From the NCBI GenBank assembly GCA_017303555.1, contig JAFLCN010000004.1, forward strand, positions 124,001-188,000: a stretch of DNA of 64,000 nt. Reading direction: 5' to 3'. A program made the translations under genes and the position numbers. Source of the stretch: Planctomycetota bacterium. GTDB lineage: Bacteria > Planctomycetota > Phycisphaerae > Phycisphaerales > UBA1924. Under the pieces are notes generated by a model, which was given only the letters and a program-made list of their open reading frames with translations, had not been told where the DNA came from and searched no databases. Shown piece after piece: positions 53,689 through 62,873 of this stretch (within the stretch, counting starts at the first letter, position 1; each line of letters opens with the position of its first letter).

Positions 53689-54192
53689 CTAGCGAGATTT
53701 CGGCAGGTGGAGTTCCACCCTGCCTCCAGGTCCGGTAAAGACGGCCCCATCGCGCGTCACCTCGACCAGGATAAATGCCCCGATGGATTCCCCGACCGAA
53801 ACAGCGCGGCCGTTGACCAGGGCGTTCGACCCCTTTGCAGTGGAAGCAACGGCGCTCAAATGATGCGAGGCGGCGAACGACTCGCGCAGATCCTCTGTCG
53901 GAGCGGGAGCGGCCGGGGCCGCGATCTCGACTTCGGGGGCCGCACGCTGCAGCGTGGTTTCCAGCAGGTCAATCGTGCGAGGGACTTCGCCGAGCTGCTT
54001 CAGGCGATCGGCCAGTGTGACGGTGCTGGCGGCGATCCGGGGCGCGCGGGACGTGACCTCGGCGGTCGGAAGCTCGGCGGCGTGCACCTGCTTCGGGCCG
54101 GAAACACCGAGAAACCCGCGATCGATGGCGAGAGCTGCGCCCCCCACCAACAGAACCGCGGCATAGATCTTGCGCTCACGTGAAATCGCCAT
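53689..54192 (-). CDS. PilP/GspC-like periplasmic connector
   Basis: A 167-residue bitopic protein. One membrane segment lies at about 9-25, followed by a flexible Pro/Ala-rich part. The C-terminal small beta domain (NALVNGRAVSVGESIGAF...VFTGPGGRVEL) resembles the homology region of GspC and PilP, which contacts the secretin. Placement after PilM, PilN and PilO supports the PilP/GspC role. Similarity is weak and mainly structural, so the name is tentative. Confidence 0.65.
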   Translation of the reverse strand: MAISRERKIYAAVLLVGGAALAIDRGFLGVSGPKQVHAAELPTAEVTSRAPRIAASTVTLADRLKQLGEVPRTIDLLETTLQRAAPEVEIAAPAAPAPTEDLRESFAASHHLSAVASTAKGSNALVNGRAVSVGESIGAFILVEVTRDGAVFTGPGGRVELHLPKSR

Positions 54193-54236
54193 GCTTCAAA
54201 CGTGCAAAGCACCGGCGATGAAAGCAAGCCGGATTG

Positions 54237-54815
54237 CTACTTCTTTGGGGCCGTCTGTGCGGATGGTGCGGCGTACCACACCAGATCGAAGCTGAACGAG
54301 GCCGCCTCGGCCGGATTCGCCTTGTCTCGTGCGATCTGGAAGCCCGCCACGGCGACGTCCGGAAATTCTGAGCGCAAGTCGGCGATCCAGTCGCGGCTGT
54401 CGAGGAAGGCGCCGCGGCCTTCGATCCTGATCGGAACGAGCGTGGCCTTGGCGGCGCGCTGCGCCGGTTCGGGCGCGACCCGGTCGAGCGCCAGTTTCCG
54501 CTTGGAGGCCGATTCGGTCAGGCGAGAAAGGCGGGAGTTCAATCGCGCAACGGGCTCAACTTCCACCCGCGTCGCCTTGAGATCCGATTCCAGTCGCGCG
54601 AGGTTGAATTCCAGATCGGCGTGCTGCTCGCGGAGCGTGCGCGTTGCTGCGCGATCGGCATCGAGCTGCTCCCGGAGCTGCCGGTGCGCCGCGCGAGCGC
54701 TGATGACCGGAACGATTGCGCCCGCGGCGACTGCGGCGGTCAGGCCGAGCAGCACGGCGATGGCGGCGACATCGACGCTGAGATTCGAGCGCAATCGGGC
54801 GAGTGCTTCGTTCAT
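54237..54815 (-). CDS. PilO/GspM-like inner-membrane alignment protein
   Basis: A 192-residue bitopic protein. A short cytoplasmic tail is followed by a membrane helix (about 14-38), a periplasmic coiled coil (about 42-110, QLREQLDADRAATRTLREQ) and a ferredoxin-like C-terminal domain ending in a short Lys tail. This matches PilO architecture. Its ATG overlaps the PilN stop by four bases. With PilM and PilN it should form the alignment subcomplex of the inner membrane. Confidence 0.8.
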   Translation of the reverse strand: MNEALARLRSNLSVDVAAIAVLLGLTAAVAAGAIVPVISARAAHRQLREQLDADRAATRTLREQHADLEFNLARLESDLKATRVEVEPVARLNSRLSRLTESASKRKLALDRVAPEPAQRAAKATLVPIRIEGRGAFLDSRDWIADLRSEFPDVAVAGFQIARDKANPAEAASFSFDLVWYAAPSAQTAPKK

Positions 54816-55423
54816 CGCGAACTCCCTGGCGACTCTTCGATCTGCGCTTCTATCTCAAAGCCGACCAGGCCTTCGGGCTCGGCGGTGCTCTTGCGTGCAT
54901 CGGCAAGAGCGACACGTTCGAACAAACCGGCGCCCTCGAGACGGAGGGCGAACTGGGCGATCGCCTGGTGGTCCTTGCCGAGACCGGAAACGCGAACCCA
55001 GACTCCCTTCGTCGTCTTCGCGGGCGTGGACTTCGGCTCGGGTTTGGCGTCAACTTTCCTGGGCCCGAGCGCGATGCGGTCGATCTCGATGTCGTTGCCG
55101 CGGATCGTGGCGATAAGGCTGAGGAGCACGCTCCAATCCGGATGGTCGGCGATCGAACGCGCGGTCGCGAGCGAAGCCTGCACACCGGCGGACTTTTCGC
55201 GCAGGCCGGTGATCGCGGACTCGACGCCGGCCTTTTCCGTCTGGATGGAAGCGACGCGACGTTCCAGCGCAGCGCGGCCACCGGCAACGTACTGGCGCGA
55301 GGCGATCCAGAGGCACGAGAGCAGCACCGTGTAGATCGCGACGACAACAGTCCACTTCGCGGCGCGATCCTGGCGGGCGAAGATGCGTCGGCGCTGCGCG
55401 GGGAGAAGATTGGCGGCTACCAC
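54812..55423 (-). CDS. PilN/GspL-C-like inner-membrane protein
   Basis: A 203-residue bitopic protein. GTG at 55423 is preceded by GGAGGTGG and opens VVAANLLPAQRRR; NLLP near the N-terminus is the conserved PilN element that docks into PilM. A membrane helix (about 25-43), a coiled coil and a periplasmic alpha/beta domain follow. It overlaps the 3' end of pilM by seven bases. The longer frame to 55534 lies inside pilM and is not favoured. Confidence 0.85.
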   Translation of the reverse strand: MVAANLLPAQRRRIFARQDRAAKWTVVVAIYTVLLSCLWIASRQYVAGGRAALERRVASIQTEKAGVESAITGLREKSAGVQASLATARSIADHPDWSVLLSLIATIRGNDIEIDRIALGPRKVDAKPEPKSTPAKTTKGVWVRVSGLGKDHQAIAQFALRLEGAGLFERVALADARKSTAEPEGLVGFEIEAQIEESPGSSR

Positions 55424-56472
55424 GTCCCACCTCCGGCGTGATTCAGGCAGAGGCCGGCGGCGGCGACGAGCGCGCGACGCGCTGCGGCATCGACGGACTC
55501 CATTCCATCGATCCCAAGTTCCGAGAGCGCGCACACGCGGGATTCAAGCGAGAGACGCGATGCGACGTCCTTGGCCAGATCCGGAGCCTCTTCGCCGTCA
55601 CAGACGACCAGCAGCCGCGAAGCCTTGCGTCCAGAGAACCGGCGGGACAAGTAGGAGATGGAGGTGAGGGCTTCGGTGGTCAGGGTTTCGGTGTAGTGGC
55701 GCACCTGATCCTGTACCTCGCGGGCGGTATCCGGATCGGCGAGCAGTTCACGCTCGCCCCGCAGCGCATCCTTGAGCGCGATCGGCGCGAGCTCGGTGTC
55801 CACGCCGATGGTGCCGGCGACAACCCGGTGAAGCGTCTCAAGGTCGGCGTTCTCGATCACGCGTTCGAGCACGATGACGCCCGAGCACACGGCGTAGAAG
55901 CGGGACTGTGACCATCCGAGCGAGAGAATGATCTCCATCGCTTCGGCGTTCTTCGCGTCGGCAGCGCACGCACGAACAAGCGAGGTGCACCGGGGCTCGA
56001 GCACTCGCAGGCGCAGCTCCTGGGCTTCCAACGCCTCGATGAAGGGTTCGGCGGTTGCGTGCGGGCAGGCGACGACCATCGTCGCGACCGCGCCCGTCTG
56101 TCGCGCCGCCGAGGGCAGCTCCCAGTGCGACAGCTCGAGCGCTTCGGGCGCGTGCTTGAACATCCGGCCGATCTCGGCGCCCGCGATCGATGCAACCGGC
56201 GCCCCCGACTTGGCCGGGGGCAGATCAAGCACCGCCGAAAGGACCTGTTCATCCGGAAGGCAAAGCCCGACTTCGCGTCCGGCAAATCCCCGCCGGTCGA
56301 ACACGGCCGCGATGCGTGCGGCTTCCTGCGCGAAATCGGAACCGCTGTCGAGGCGGGGGAAGACCGCCCAGGCGTGCAGCCGGAACTGCGTGCCGATCTG
56401 CGCGAGCTGCAGCATGCGGACGAACCGCCCGCCGATCTCGATCGCCGCCGGGGTGTACCGAACGCGTTTCAC
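55417..56472 (-). CDS. PilM-like actin-fold cytoplasmic protein
   Basis: A 351-residue protein of the PilM/GspL cytoplasmic family, which binds PilN and links the machine to its ATPase. The fold pattern is visible from AAIEIGGRFVRML at the start, VGLCLPDEQVLSAVLDLPP, and ALTSISYLSRRF...ASRLLVVCDG near the C-terminus. It starts with GTG at 56472, overlapping the gspF stop by four bases. Position gspE-gspF-pilM-pilN-pilO supports the identification more than sequence alone. Confidence 0.83.
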   Translation of the reverse strand: MKRVRYTPAAIEIGGRFVRMLQLAQIGTQFRLHAWAVFPRLDSGSDFAQEAARIAAVFDRRGFAGREVGLCLPDEQVLSAVLDLPPAKSGAPVASIAGAEIGRMFKHAPEALELSHWELPSAARQTGAVATMVVACPHATAEPFIEALEAQELRLRVLEPRCTSLVRACAADAKNAEAMEIILSLGWSQSRFYAVCSGVIVLERVIENADLETLHRVVAGTIGVDTELAPIALKDALRGERELLADPDTAREVQDQVRHYTETLTTEALTSISYLSRRFSGRKASRLLVVCDGEEAPDLAKDVASRLSLESRVCALSELGIDGMESVDAAARRALVAAAGLCLNHAGGGTW

Positions 56473-57704
56473 TTGGCGGGTCCTCCGCCGGCATTGGCCG
56501 CAAGATCGAACATCGGGAGGAACATGCTGATGGCAACGCCCCCCACCAGGATGCCCATGATCGTGAGAACGATCGGCTCGATGAGAGCGGAGAGCATCTT
56601 GAGGAACTGCTCGTTGTCCTCGTCGAGGAAATCGGCGATCTGGAGCAGGACGGGGCCGATCTGACCGGAGCGCTCGCCGCTGGCGATGGCTTCTTTCACC
56701 GAAGGGCTGATCAAGTCCGGGTCGCCGATCGATTCGGCCAGTGGCTGCCCCTTTTCGACCGAAGCCTCGCACCGGAGCAGGAGATTCACGTACGCGGCGC
56801 TGGTGAGCGATTCGCGCGTGAGTCTCAGTGCGTCGAGCAGGTTGACGCGGCTCTCGAGCAACGTGCCGAGCAGCCGCGTCAGGCCGGCCTGCGCAAAGCT
56901 GCGTCGCACCGGTCCGAAGCGGGGTGTACGCAGCAGCGCTGTATCGAGCAGAGCCCAGCCGGAATCGGATTTCAGCCAAAGCACCGTTGCGATGATCAGC
57001 ACCACCGCGCCCGGCGCGATCGCGTACCAGTAACCGCGCAGAATCTCGGAGATGAAGATCAGAAACTCGGTCGTCGGCGGGAGCGGAGTCTGGAGAGAAT
57101 CGAACAGCTCCTGAAACTGGGGCAGCACCGACACAAGCAGGACGATGACCACGCCGATCGAGACCGTGATCAGAATGGCGGGGTAGGTCAGAGCGCCAAC
57201 GACCGATCGTCTCACGTTCATCTGCTGACGCGCGAGTGCCGCCAGCGACTTGAGCATCTGGTCCAGCAGGCCGGCCGATTCGCCCGCCGCGACCATGCTC
57301 CGGCAGATCGGATCGAATGCTCTCGGGTGCGCCGCGAGCGCCGTGGAGAAAGCCTCGCCCTGTTCGACGCGCCGGCGGATGTCGGCGAGGATCGATCGCA
57401 GCGATCCTTCCGGCGATTGCTTCTCGATCGCGTCGAGCGCCTGGACGAGCGGGGTCTTGGTCGCCACCAGAATTGAAAGCTGCCGAAAGAATTGGCTCAG
57501 CTCGCGCAGCGTCACCTTGCCGCCGGAGCGCGAAGCCCGGGCGGTCCGAGAAGCGCCGGAAGCACGACCGGCCTCCTCCTGCACCTGCACGGCAAATATG
57601 CCGCGCCGGCGGAGCGCCTCGATCGCTTCGGCATGAGCGCCGGCGTCGATCGCGCCGCTGACCGCCTTGCCGGAGATGTCGAAACCGGAGTACGAGAAAC
57701 TCAT
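56469..57704 (-). CDS. GspF inner-membrane platform protein (second cluster)
   Basis: A 411-residue polytopic protein with two T2SSF domains. Marks include ELSQFFRQLSILVATKTPL, AGLLDQMLKSLAALARQQ, membrane segments near 175-200, 225-250 and 375-400, and SGERSGQIGPVLLQIADFL. It is coupled to the GspE gene by an ATGA overlap. It is clearly distinct from the GspF at 41317, so the two clusters should build separate machines. Confidence 0.92.
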   Translation of the reverse strand: MSFSYSGFDISGKAVSGAIDAGAHAEAIEALRRRGIFAVQVQEEAGRASGASRTARASRSGGKVTLRELSQFFRQLSILVATKTPLVQALDAIEKQSPEGSLRSILADIRRRVEQGEAFSTALAAHPRAFDPICRSMVAAGESAGLLDQMLKSLAALARQQMNVRRSVVGALTYPAILITVSIGVVIVLLVSVLPQFQELFDSLQTPLPPTTEFLIFISEILRGYWYAIAPGAVVLIIATVLWLKSDSGWALLDTALLRTPRFGPVRRSFAQAGLTRLLGTLLESRVNLLDALRLTRESLTSAAYVNLLLRCEASVEKGQPLAESIGDPDLISPSVKEAIASGERSGQIGPVLLQIADFLDEDNEQFLKMLSALIEPIVLTIMGILVGGVAISMFLPMFDLAANAGGGPAK

Positions 57705-59464
57705 GCGGCTGCCCTCGGTTTCGCGGGCGTCGCAGCAGCCGGGGCCTGAACGGGCTGCTCATCGATGTGCGTGACGCGGAGAATCTCTTCGAGATTTGTC
57801 TTGCCTTCCTTCGCGAGCAAGACACCCTCTTCACGCAGCGTGAGGACCTTCTCGGTGCGGAGCTGTTCGCGCAGCTCGTGCGTGGGAGCGCCGCCATAGA
57901 TCAGCCGCTTCAATCCCGGCGAGACTTCCATGACTTCATAGATGCCAAGACGGCCCTTGTAGCCCGTGTCGTGGCATTGCGGGCACCCTTCGCCCTTGCG
58001 GAACGGGCGTCCGACATGATCGCTGAGCCCGGCGTCGGCCAGAACGTGCTCGGCGGGGTAGTACTTGGTGGAGCACTGATCACAGATCGTGCGGGCAAGC
58101 CTCTGCGCCACCACGCCGTTGAGCGCGCTCGAGATCAGGTAGTTCTCGATCGACATGTCGGTCAATCGAGCGACAGTTCCGGGGGCGTCGTTGGTGTGGA
58201 GGGTGGCGAGCACCAGGTGCCCGGTGAGCGCCGCCTGCACCGCGACGCGCGCGGTTTCCTGATCGCGGATCTCGCCGACCATGATCACGTCCGGATCCTG
58301 GCGCAGAATGCTGCGCAGGGCGCGGGCGAACGTGAATCCGATCGACTCCTGGACCTGGATCTGGTTGATGAGATCGAGCTGGTATTCGACAGGATCCTCA
58401 ACGGTGACGATGTTGATATCCGGGCTGCGGAGCAGATCGAGCGCGGAGTAGAGCGTTGTGGTCTTGCCGCTGCCGGTCGGGCCCGTCACGAGCACGAGAC
58501 CGTGCGGGCGCTCCAGGATGCGCGTGAACGCTTCGAGCGTCTGAGCCCGGAAACCCAGGTCGGCGAGGCGAACGCGCAGGTTGGACTTGTCGAGAATGCG
58601 AACAACGATCTTCTCCCCCAGCAGCGTGGGCATGGACGACACGCGCAGGTCGATCTCGCGCCCTTCGGCGACGATCCGCACGCGGCCCTCCTGGGGCAGG
58701 CGTTTCTCCGCGATGTCCATCTTGCCGATCACCTTTACGCGCGAGACGATCGAGGCGTGCATGCCCGGCGGCGGCTTCATCAGGTCGCGCAGCACTCCGT
58801 CCACCCGGTAGCGGATGCGGCTGCCCTTCTTGTCCGGCTCGATGTGGATATCGCTCGCCTTGTCGCGCACGGCGGTGAGCAGCGCGACGTTCACAAGGTT
58901 GATGATCGGGCTGCCCGCAACGAGCTTGTCGAGATCGGTCGCCGGGCCTTCATCAACCGATTCGCGCTCCACAACCTCGAGGTTCGACTCCGAGAGCGAC
59001 GTGAGGAACGCGTCCACGTTCACGTCGCCGTGCGCGTACTTCTTGACGAACTCCAAAATGTTGGCTTCAACGGCCAGCACCGGCCGGATGCGGCAGCCCG
59101 TGAGCGTCCGGAGCCGGTCGATCGCGGGGAGCGACTGCGGCTCGGCCATCGCCACCGTCAACGAATCGCGCACCTTGAAAAGCGGGATGGCCTTGAGCCG
59201 CTCCGCTTCATCGGCGCCCAGCAGCTTGAACACCTGCGGATCGATGAGCCCGTGCCGGAGCTGGCAGTAGCGAATCCCCAGGCACTTCGCGAGCGTCTGG
59301 CAGAGCACCGCGGCGGTGACAATCCCCTGCTCGACGAGCAGTTCGCCCAGCATCCGATTGGTCCGCGATTGCTCCTGGAGGGCGCGGGCAAGCTGCTGCT
59401 CGGTGATGAGCCCGTCCTTCAGCAATTGATCGCCGATGCGGAGTTTGGCCGCTTCGCTGGTCAC
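57701..59464 (-). CDS. GspE-type assembly ATPase (third copy)
   Basis: A 587-residue ATPase for the 53-63 kb machine. N-terminal MshEN-like segment (LGELLVEQGIVTAAVLCQ), catalytic core with ASDIHIEPDKKGSRIRYRVD, Walker A GPTGSGKTTT, MVGEIRDQETARVA, TLHTNDAPGT and a zinc site CDQC...CPQC. The tail is Ala/Pro-rich. It overlaps both the STAS gene upstream and gspF downstream by four bases. There is no PilT in this cluster, so it may be a secretion pseudopilus rather than a retractable pilus. Confidence 0.94.
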   Translation of the reverse strand: MTSEAAKLRIGDQLLKDGLITEQQLARALQEQSRTNRMLGELLVEQGIVTAAVLCQTLAKCLGIRYCQLRHGLIDPQVFKLLGADEAERLKAIPLFKVRDSLTVAMAEPQSLPAIDRLRTLTGCRIRPVLAVEANILEFVKKYAHGDVNVDAFLTSLSESNLEVVERESVDEGPATDLDKLVAGSPIINLVNVALLTAVRDKASDIHIEPDKKGSRIRYRVDGVLRDLMKPPPGMHASIVSRVKVIGKMDIAEKRLPQEGRVRIVAEGREIDLRVSSMPTLLGEKIVVRILDKSNLRVRLADLGFRAQTLEAFTRILERPHGLVLVTGPTGSGKTTTLYSALDLLRSPDINIVTVEDPVEYQLDLINQIQVQESIGFTFARALRSILRQDPDVIMVGEIRDQETARVAVQAALTGHLVLATLHTNDAPGTVARLTDMSIENYLISSALNGVVAQRLARTICDQCSTKYYPAEHVLADAGLSDHVGRPFRKGEGCPQCHDTGYKGRLGIYEVMEVSPGLKRLIYGGAPTHELREQLRTEKVLTLREEGVLLAKEGKTNLEEILRVTHIDEQPVQAPAAATPAKPRAAA

Positions 59465-59796
59465 AGGAAGCTCCTCACGGCGCTGTTGATGTCCTCGTAC
59501 TGCTCAAAGGAGGGCGCGAGATCGGTCAGCTCCAGGATCTCGCGCACGGTCTCGCACACGCCGCACAGCTTCAGGAATTGGCCGCTGTCGCCGAGCGTCT
59601 CCGTGAGCGACAACAAGCTCTCGAGCCCTTGGCTGTCGAGGTACGGCGTCGCAGAAAGATCGACCACGCAGCGCCCCATGGTCGCGGAGAGCATTCCCGC
59701 CGCGGCCTTCTGGAACTCGATCGCATCCGCCTGGCAGAGCGGCCCCTGGGGCGAGATCGCCTTCACTGCGCCGTGCTGCTGCTCACGAATCTCCAC
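59461..59796 (-). CDS. STAS-domain protein (anti-sigma factor antagonist type)
   Basis: A 111-residue single STAS domain. The conserved VVDLSATPYLDSQGLESLL segment contains the Ser that is phosphorylated in SpoIIAA-type proteins. Such proteins switch partner kinases or sigma regulators. Here it is the gene directly before gspE (ATGA overlap) and 13 bases after a histidine kinase. No anti-sigma kinase or sigma factor lies nearby, so its partner may be the histidine kinase, the HD-GYP protein or the secretion ATPase itself. Confidence 0.88.
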   Translation of the reverse strand: MEIREQQHGAVKAISPQGPLCQADAIEFQKAAAGMLSATMGRCVVDLSATPYLDSQGLESLLSLTETLGDSGQFLKLCGVCETVREILELTDLAPSFEQYEDINSAVRSFL

Positions 59797-59809
59797 GGTG
59801 CACCTCCGG

Positions 59810-61600
59810 TTACGCGGCCATCGACAGCGGGGCCTTCAGCGGCATGCGTATAGAGAATGTCGAGCCGCGGTCCGGCACGCTCTGAACGGTGACGTCACCC
59901 CCGTGCAGCCGCATGACTTCGCGTGCCAGCGCGAGTCCGAGCCCGGTGCCGACGATCTTCTCGACACGAGGGTCCTTGGCGCGATAGAAACGATCGAAGA
60001 TACGGTCCGCGTCTTCCGCCGCGATGCCGATGCCCGAATCCGCGACATCGATGACCAGCGAGTCATCCGCCTTCACCCCCACCTTCACGCTTCCACCTTC
60101 GGGCGTGTACTTGATGGCATTGCCGATCACATTGGTGAGCGCGAGCACCAGCTTGTCGCGATCGCCGACGATCGTCGGGAGCTTGGGCGGAAGGTCGAAA
60201 CGCAGCGTGATGTTCTTGGCGCGGGCGGGCGCCGCAAACTCGGCTTCCATGTCGCTGAAAAGCGCCGGCAGACGGACGTCGTGGATGGCGAGCTTGAGCG
60301 TCCCCGCCTCGATCTCCGACACCGAAAGCATGTCGCCCACGATGCGTTCGAGACGACGCACTTCCTGATTGATGATGTTGAGGTGCTGAGAACGCGTGCC
60401 GATGTCCGCATCCGGCTTCTCGACAAGCGCTTCCACGTACAGCCTGACGTTGGTAAGAGGAGTGCGCAGCTCGTGCGTCGCCTGCTCGACGAACGCGTTG
60501 CGAGAGCGGTCCGCCACCCGCTGCTGCGTCACATCTTCGATGAGGAGCATCGCGCCCCCGCCCGCCGCCGTCGGCCGGCCGCTGATGCGCAGAACCGCGC
60601 CGCCATCGCCTTCGCCCGCACGCGATTCGACAACGATCTTCCCGCGCCCCTTCGCGCCCGCGAGCTTCGCGAGCTTTTCTCTGGCCGCTGCATCTTCGAT
60701 TCGATCGAGGAGCGGGGTTCCGATCAGGCCGTCGCGCGTGCCCGAGAGAAACACCGCCGCCGCGCCGTTGCAGTACCGGATCCGAAGCTCTTCATCCACC
60801 GCGACGACGCCGTGCCAGAGCGAATCAACCATCTTGCCGGCCGCTTCATCGCGTTCACCGGGCTCGGCGCGCCGCGTGAGAACGGAATCGAACCGCTGCC
60901 GGGCACGGTGCGTCGCCAGTTCTCGAAGCAGGCCGTTCCACGCCCCGGCGATCCCGCCGTACGAGTCGGAAAGCTCGAGTGCCGCGAGTTCGGTCTCCCC
61001 TCCGGAGATCGAACCGAGCGCCGACTGCACCATCGTGACCGGCATGGCTCGCTTCTGGGCCCTGACCGAAACCACGCCCAGCAGCGCGATCACGGCGAGG
61101 CACACGCCGCCAAAGCCATACTCCAGCCACTCCGAACGCGCGATCGAGCCGGAAGGCTCGACCGTCAGGAGCACCTTGCCCTTGCCGGGAATATCAACCG
61201 CGAACGAGTGCCGCGAATCCGGTTCGATTGTCAGCGGCGGCAGCTCCGCGGGAATCGCCCTTGCCGTCACGGCCGATGCATCGAGATCGGCAACGACGGC
61301 GCCATCGCCGAGCGAAACGCGGCACCCCGCCAGCGCTCCGGCGTGCGCCGCCTTGGCGATCGAAAGGCGCGCTCCGGCAAGATCCCGCTCGGCGAACGCC
61401 TTCTCGAGGTCCGGGCGCACGATCTCGGCAACGATCGCCGCCACGCGATCTCCCGCGAGGACGGCCTCATCTTGCCGAACCCGACCGACCACAAACCACA
61501 ACGCCGCCATCGCGAACGCCACGATCGTCGTGTTCATGACAAGCACGCCGCTCACGAGCGACGTGTGACGGGGCAGGAACTGTCGGATCAATCGGCGCAC
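59810..61600 (-). CDS. Membrane sensor histidine kinase with PAS domain
   Basis: A 596-residue kinase. Two membrane segments (about 15-40 and 180-200) enclose an external sensor region. A PAS domain (about 275-375, LWHGVVAVDEELRIRYCNGA) is followed by the His box ATHELRTPLTNVRLYVEAL, and an ATPase domain with NVIGNAIKYTPEGG, DSGIGIA and GTGLGLAL. GTG at 61600 has GGGAGAG eight bases upstream; the frame extends to 61705, where it would overlap the HD-GYP gene. A natural partner is the receiver protein two genes upstream. Confidence 0.9.
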   Translation of the reverse strand: MRRLIRQFLPRHTSLVSGVLVMNTTIVAFAMAALWFVVGRVRQDEAVLAGDRVAAIVAEIVRPDLEKAFAERDLAGARLSIAKAAHAGALAGCRVSLGDGAVVADLDASAVTARAIPAELPPLTIEPDSRHSFAVDIPGKGKVLLTVEPSGSIARSEWLEYGFGGVCLAVIALLGVVSVRAQKRAMPVTMVQSALGSISGGETELAALELSDSYGGIAGAWNGLLRELATHRARQRFDSVLTRRAEPGERDEAAGKMVDSLWHGVVAVDEELRIRYCNGAAAVFLSGTRDGLIGTPLLDRIEDAAAREKLAKLAGAKGRGKIVVESRAGEGDGGAVLRISGRPTAAGGGAMLLIEDVTQQRVADRSRNAFVEQATHELRTPLTNVRLYVEALVEKPDADIGTRSQHLNIINQEVRRLERIVGDMLSVSEIEAGTLKLAIHDVRLPALFSDMEAEFAAPARAKNITLRFDLPPKLPTIVGDRDKLVLALTNVIGNAIKYTPEGGSVKVGVKADDSLVIDVADSGIGIAAEDADRIFDRFYRAKDPRVEKIVGTGLGLALAREVMRLHGGDVTVQSVPDRGSTFSIRMPLKAPLSMAA

Positions 61601-61691
61601 GCTGCGACTCTCCCGCACCCGGGCGCAGCTTCGTGCGCGCGGGGTCGGTCTGGATATCGGCCGATGCGGGGGCGTGCTGAACCGGACCTTC

Positions 61692-62873
61692 TCAGGCCGC
61701 CGCACGAACTTGAGATGACTCGCTTGCCGCGGCCTGCCGGCTCATCAGCCGGTCGTATTCGCCCAGGTCGATCCGCTTGAACGCTTCGACAACGCTCGGA
61801 TCAAACTGGCTCCCGGCGCACCGCTCGATCTCCGCCAGGACCTTTTCCCGGGGCATCGCGGGCCGGTAGGATCGACTCGAGCTCATGGCGTCAAACGTAT
61901 CGGCGATTCCGATAATCCGCGCCTGGAGCGGGATCCGCTCGCCCACCAGCCGGTGCGGGTAGCCGCGCCCATCGAAGCGCTCGTGGTGATGCAGCACGCC
62001 CGGGAGCGTGTGCTCGAGCAGCAGCACGCCCTTGAGGATCCGATGCCCGATCTCGGGGTGCATCTTGATGAGCGCGAACTCTTCATCATCCAGCTTGCCC
62101 GGCTTGCACAGCACCCGTTCCGGAACGCCGATCTTGCCGACGTCATGCACGATCCCCGCCGTGCGGATGCGCTCGGCCTCCGCCTCGTCGATTCCATACG
62201 CAAGCGCAATCTGCTTCGAGAGCGCCGCCACGCGCTCGGAGTGACCGCGCGTGTACGGGTCCTTCGCGTCGATCGCCGCCGTCAGCGCCTCGATCGTCCC
62301 GATGCTCATGGCGCGCTGCTCGAAGAACCGCGCCGCGTTCTCGTGGAAGGTCCCGATGAACTCCGCGACCGCATCCAGGAACTGCATCTCCGGGCTTGCG
62401 ATCTCCCCGTTTTCAGTCTGCTTCGATCCGGCGACGAGCAGCCCGACAACATTGTCATCAAACGTAATCGGATCGCAAACCACCTCCGACCCCGTCATCG
62501 TGGCGAGCTCGTGCTGGCCGGCGACGAGGACCTTGGTCCATTCGTTCCCGCGCAGCGAGTCGCAAGCGCGATGAAGGGCCTGCTCGAAACTGCTTTCGTT
62601 CGCGACTTCGCCGGTGAGCACCACGCGGCCGCGGAGCGCGGGAACGACGTGGGCGTCGGCACGGAAGACCGCCGCGACCCAGCCGAACGGAAGCACCTGC
62701 TGAACGTTCGAGCAGACCAGGCGAATCTGCTGCATCGGATCGGGCGCGCACGCGAGAAGACGCAGGATCCGAAACAGCGAGTACGTCTCCTCGTACGACT
62801 GCATCAATCGCTGGCTGAAGTGCTCCAGCAACTGCTCGGCGCCCTCGATCTTTGTTTCCTTTGGCGGTCTCAT
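61692..62873 (-). CDS. GAF/HD-GYP domain protein, predicted cyclic di-GMP phosphodiesterase
   Basis: A 393-residue cytoplasmic protein. An N-terminal GAF-like domain (about 30-185) precedes an HD-GYP domain (about 190-375) with ALTAAIDAKDPYTRGHSERV, the metal-binding HDVGKIG, and HHHERFDGRGYP, the GYP signature. All metal ligands appear present, so it should hydrolyse cyclic di-GMP. It overlaps the receiver gene by four bases. As PilB/GspE-type ATPases with MshEN domains can bind cyclic di-GMP, it may tune the machine in the same operon. Confidence 0.92.
   Translation of the reverse strand: MRPPKETKIEGAEQLLEHFSQRLMQSYEETYSLFRILRLLACAPDPMQQIRLVCSNVQQVLPFGWVAAVFRADAHVVPALRGRVVLTGEVANESSFEQALHRACDSLRGNEWTKVLVAGQHELATMTGSEVVCDPITFDDNVVGLLVAGSKQTENGEIASPEMQFLDAVAEFIGTFHENAARFFEQRAMSIGTIEALTAAIDAKDPYTRGHSERVAALSKQIALAYGIDEAEAERIRTAGIVHDVGKIGVPERVLCKPGKLDDEEFALIKMHPEIGHRILKGVLLLEHTLPGVLHHHERFDGRGYPHRLVGERIPLQARIIGIADTFDAMSSSRSYRPAMPREKVLAEIERCAGSQFDPSVVEAFKRIDLGEYDRLMSRQAAASESSQVRAAA

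Noticed and set aside
56473..57897. A long N-terminal extension of PilM
   Set aside because: It is a shadow of gspF; the GTG at 56472 gives a normal PilM length.
57767..61780. A 1337-codon open frame on the plus strand opposite the GspE, STAS and kinase genes
   Set aside because: It mirrors clear domain-bearing genes on the other strand, has Arg/His/Asp-rich shadow composition and no recognisable domain; high GC content produces such antisense frames.
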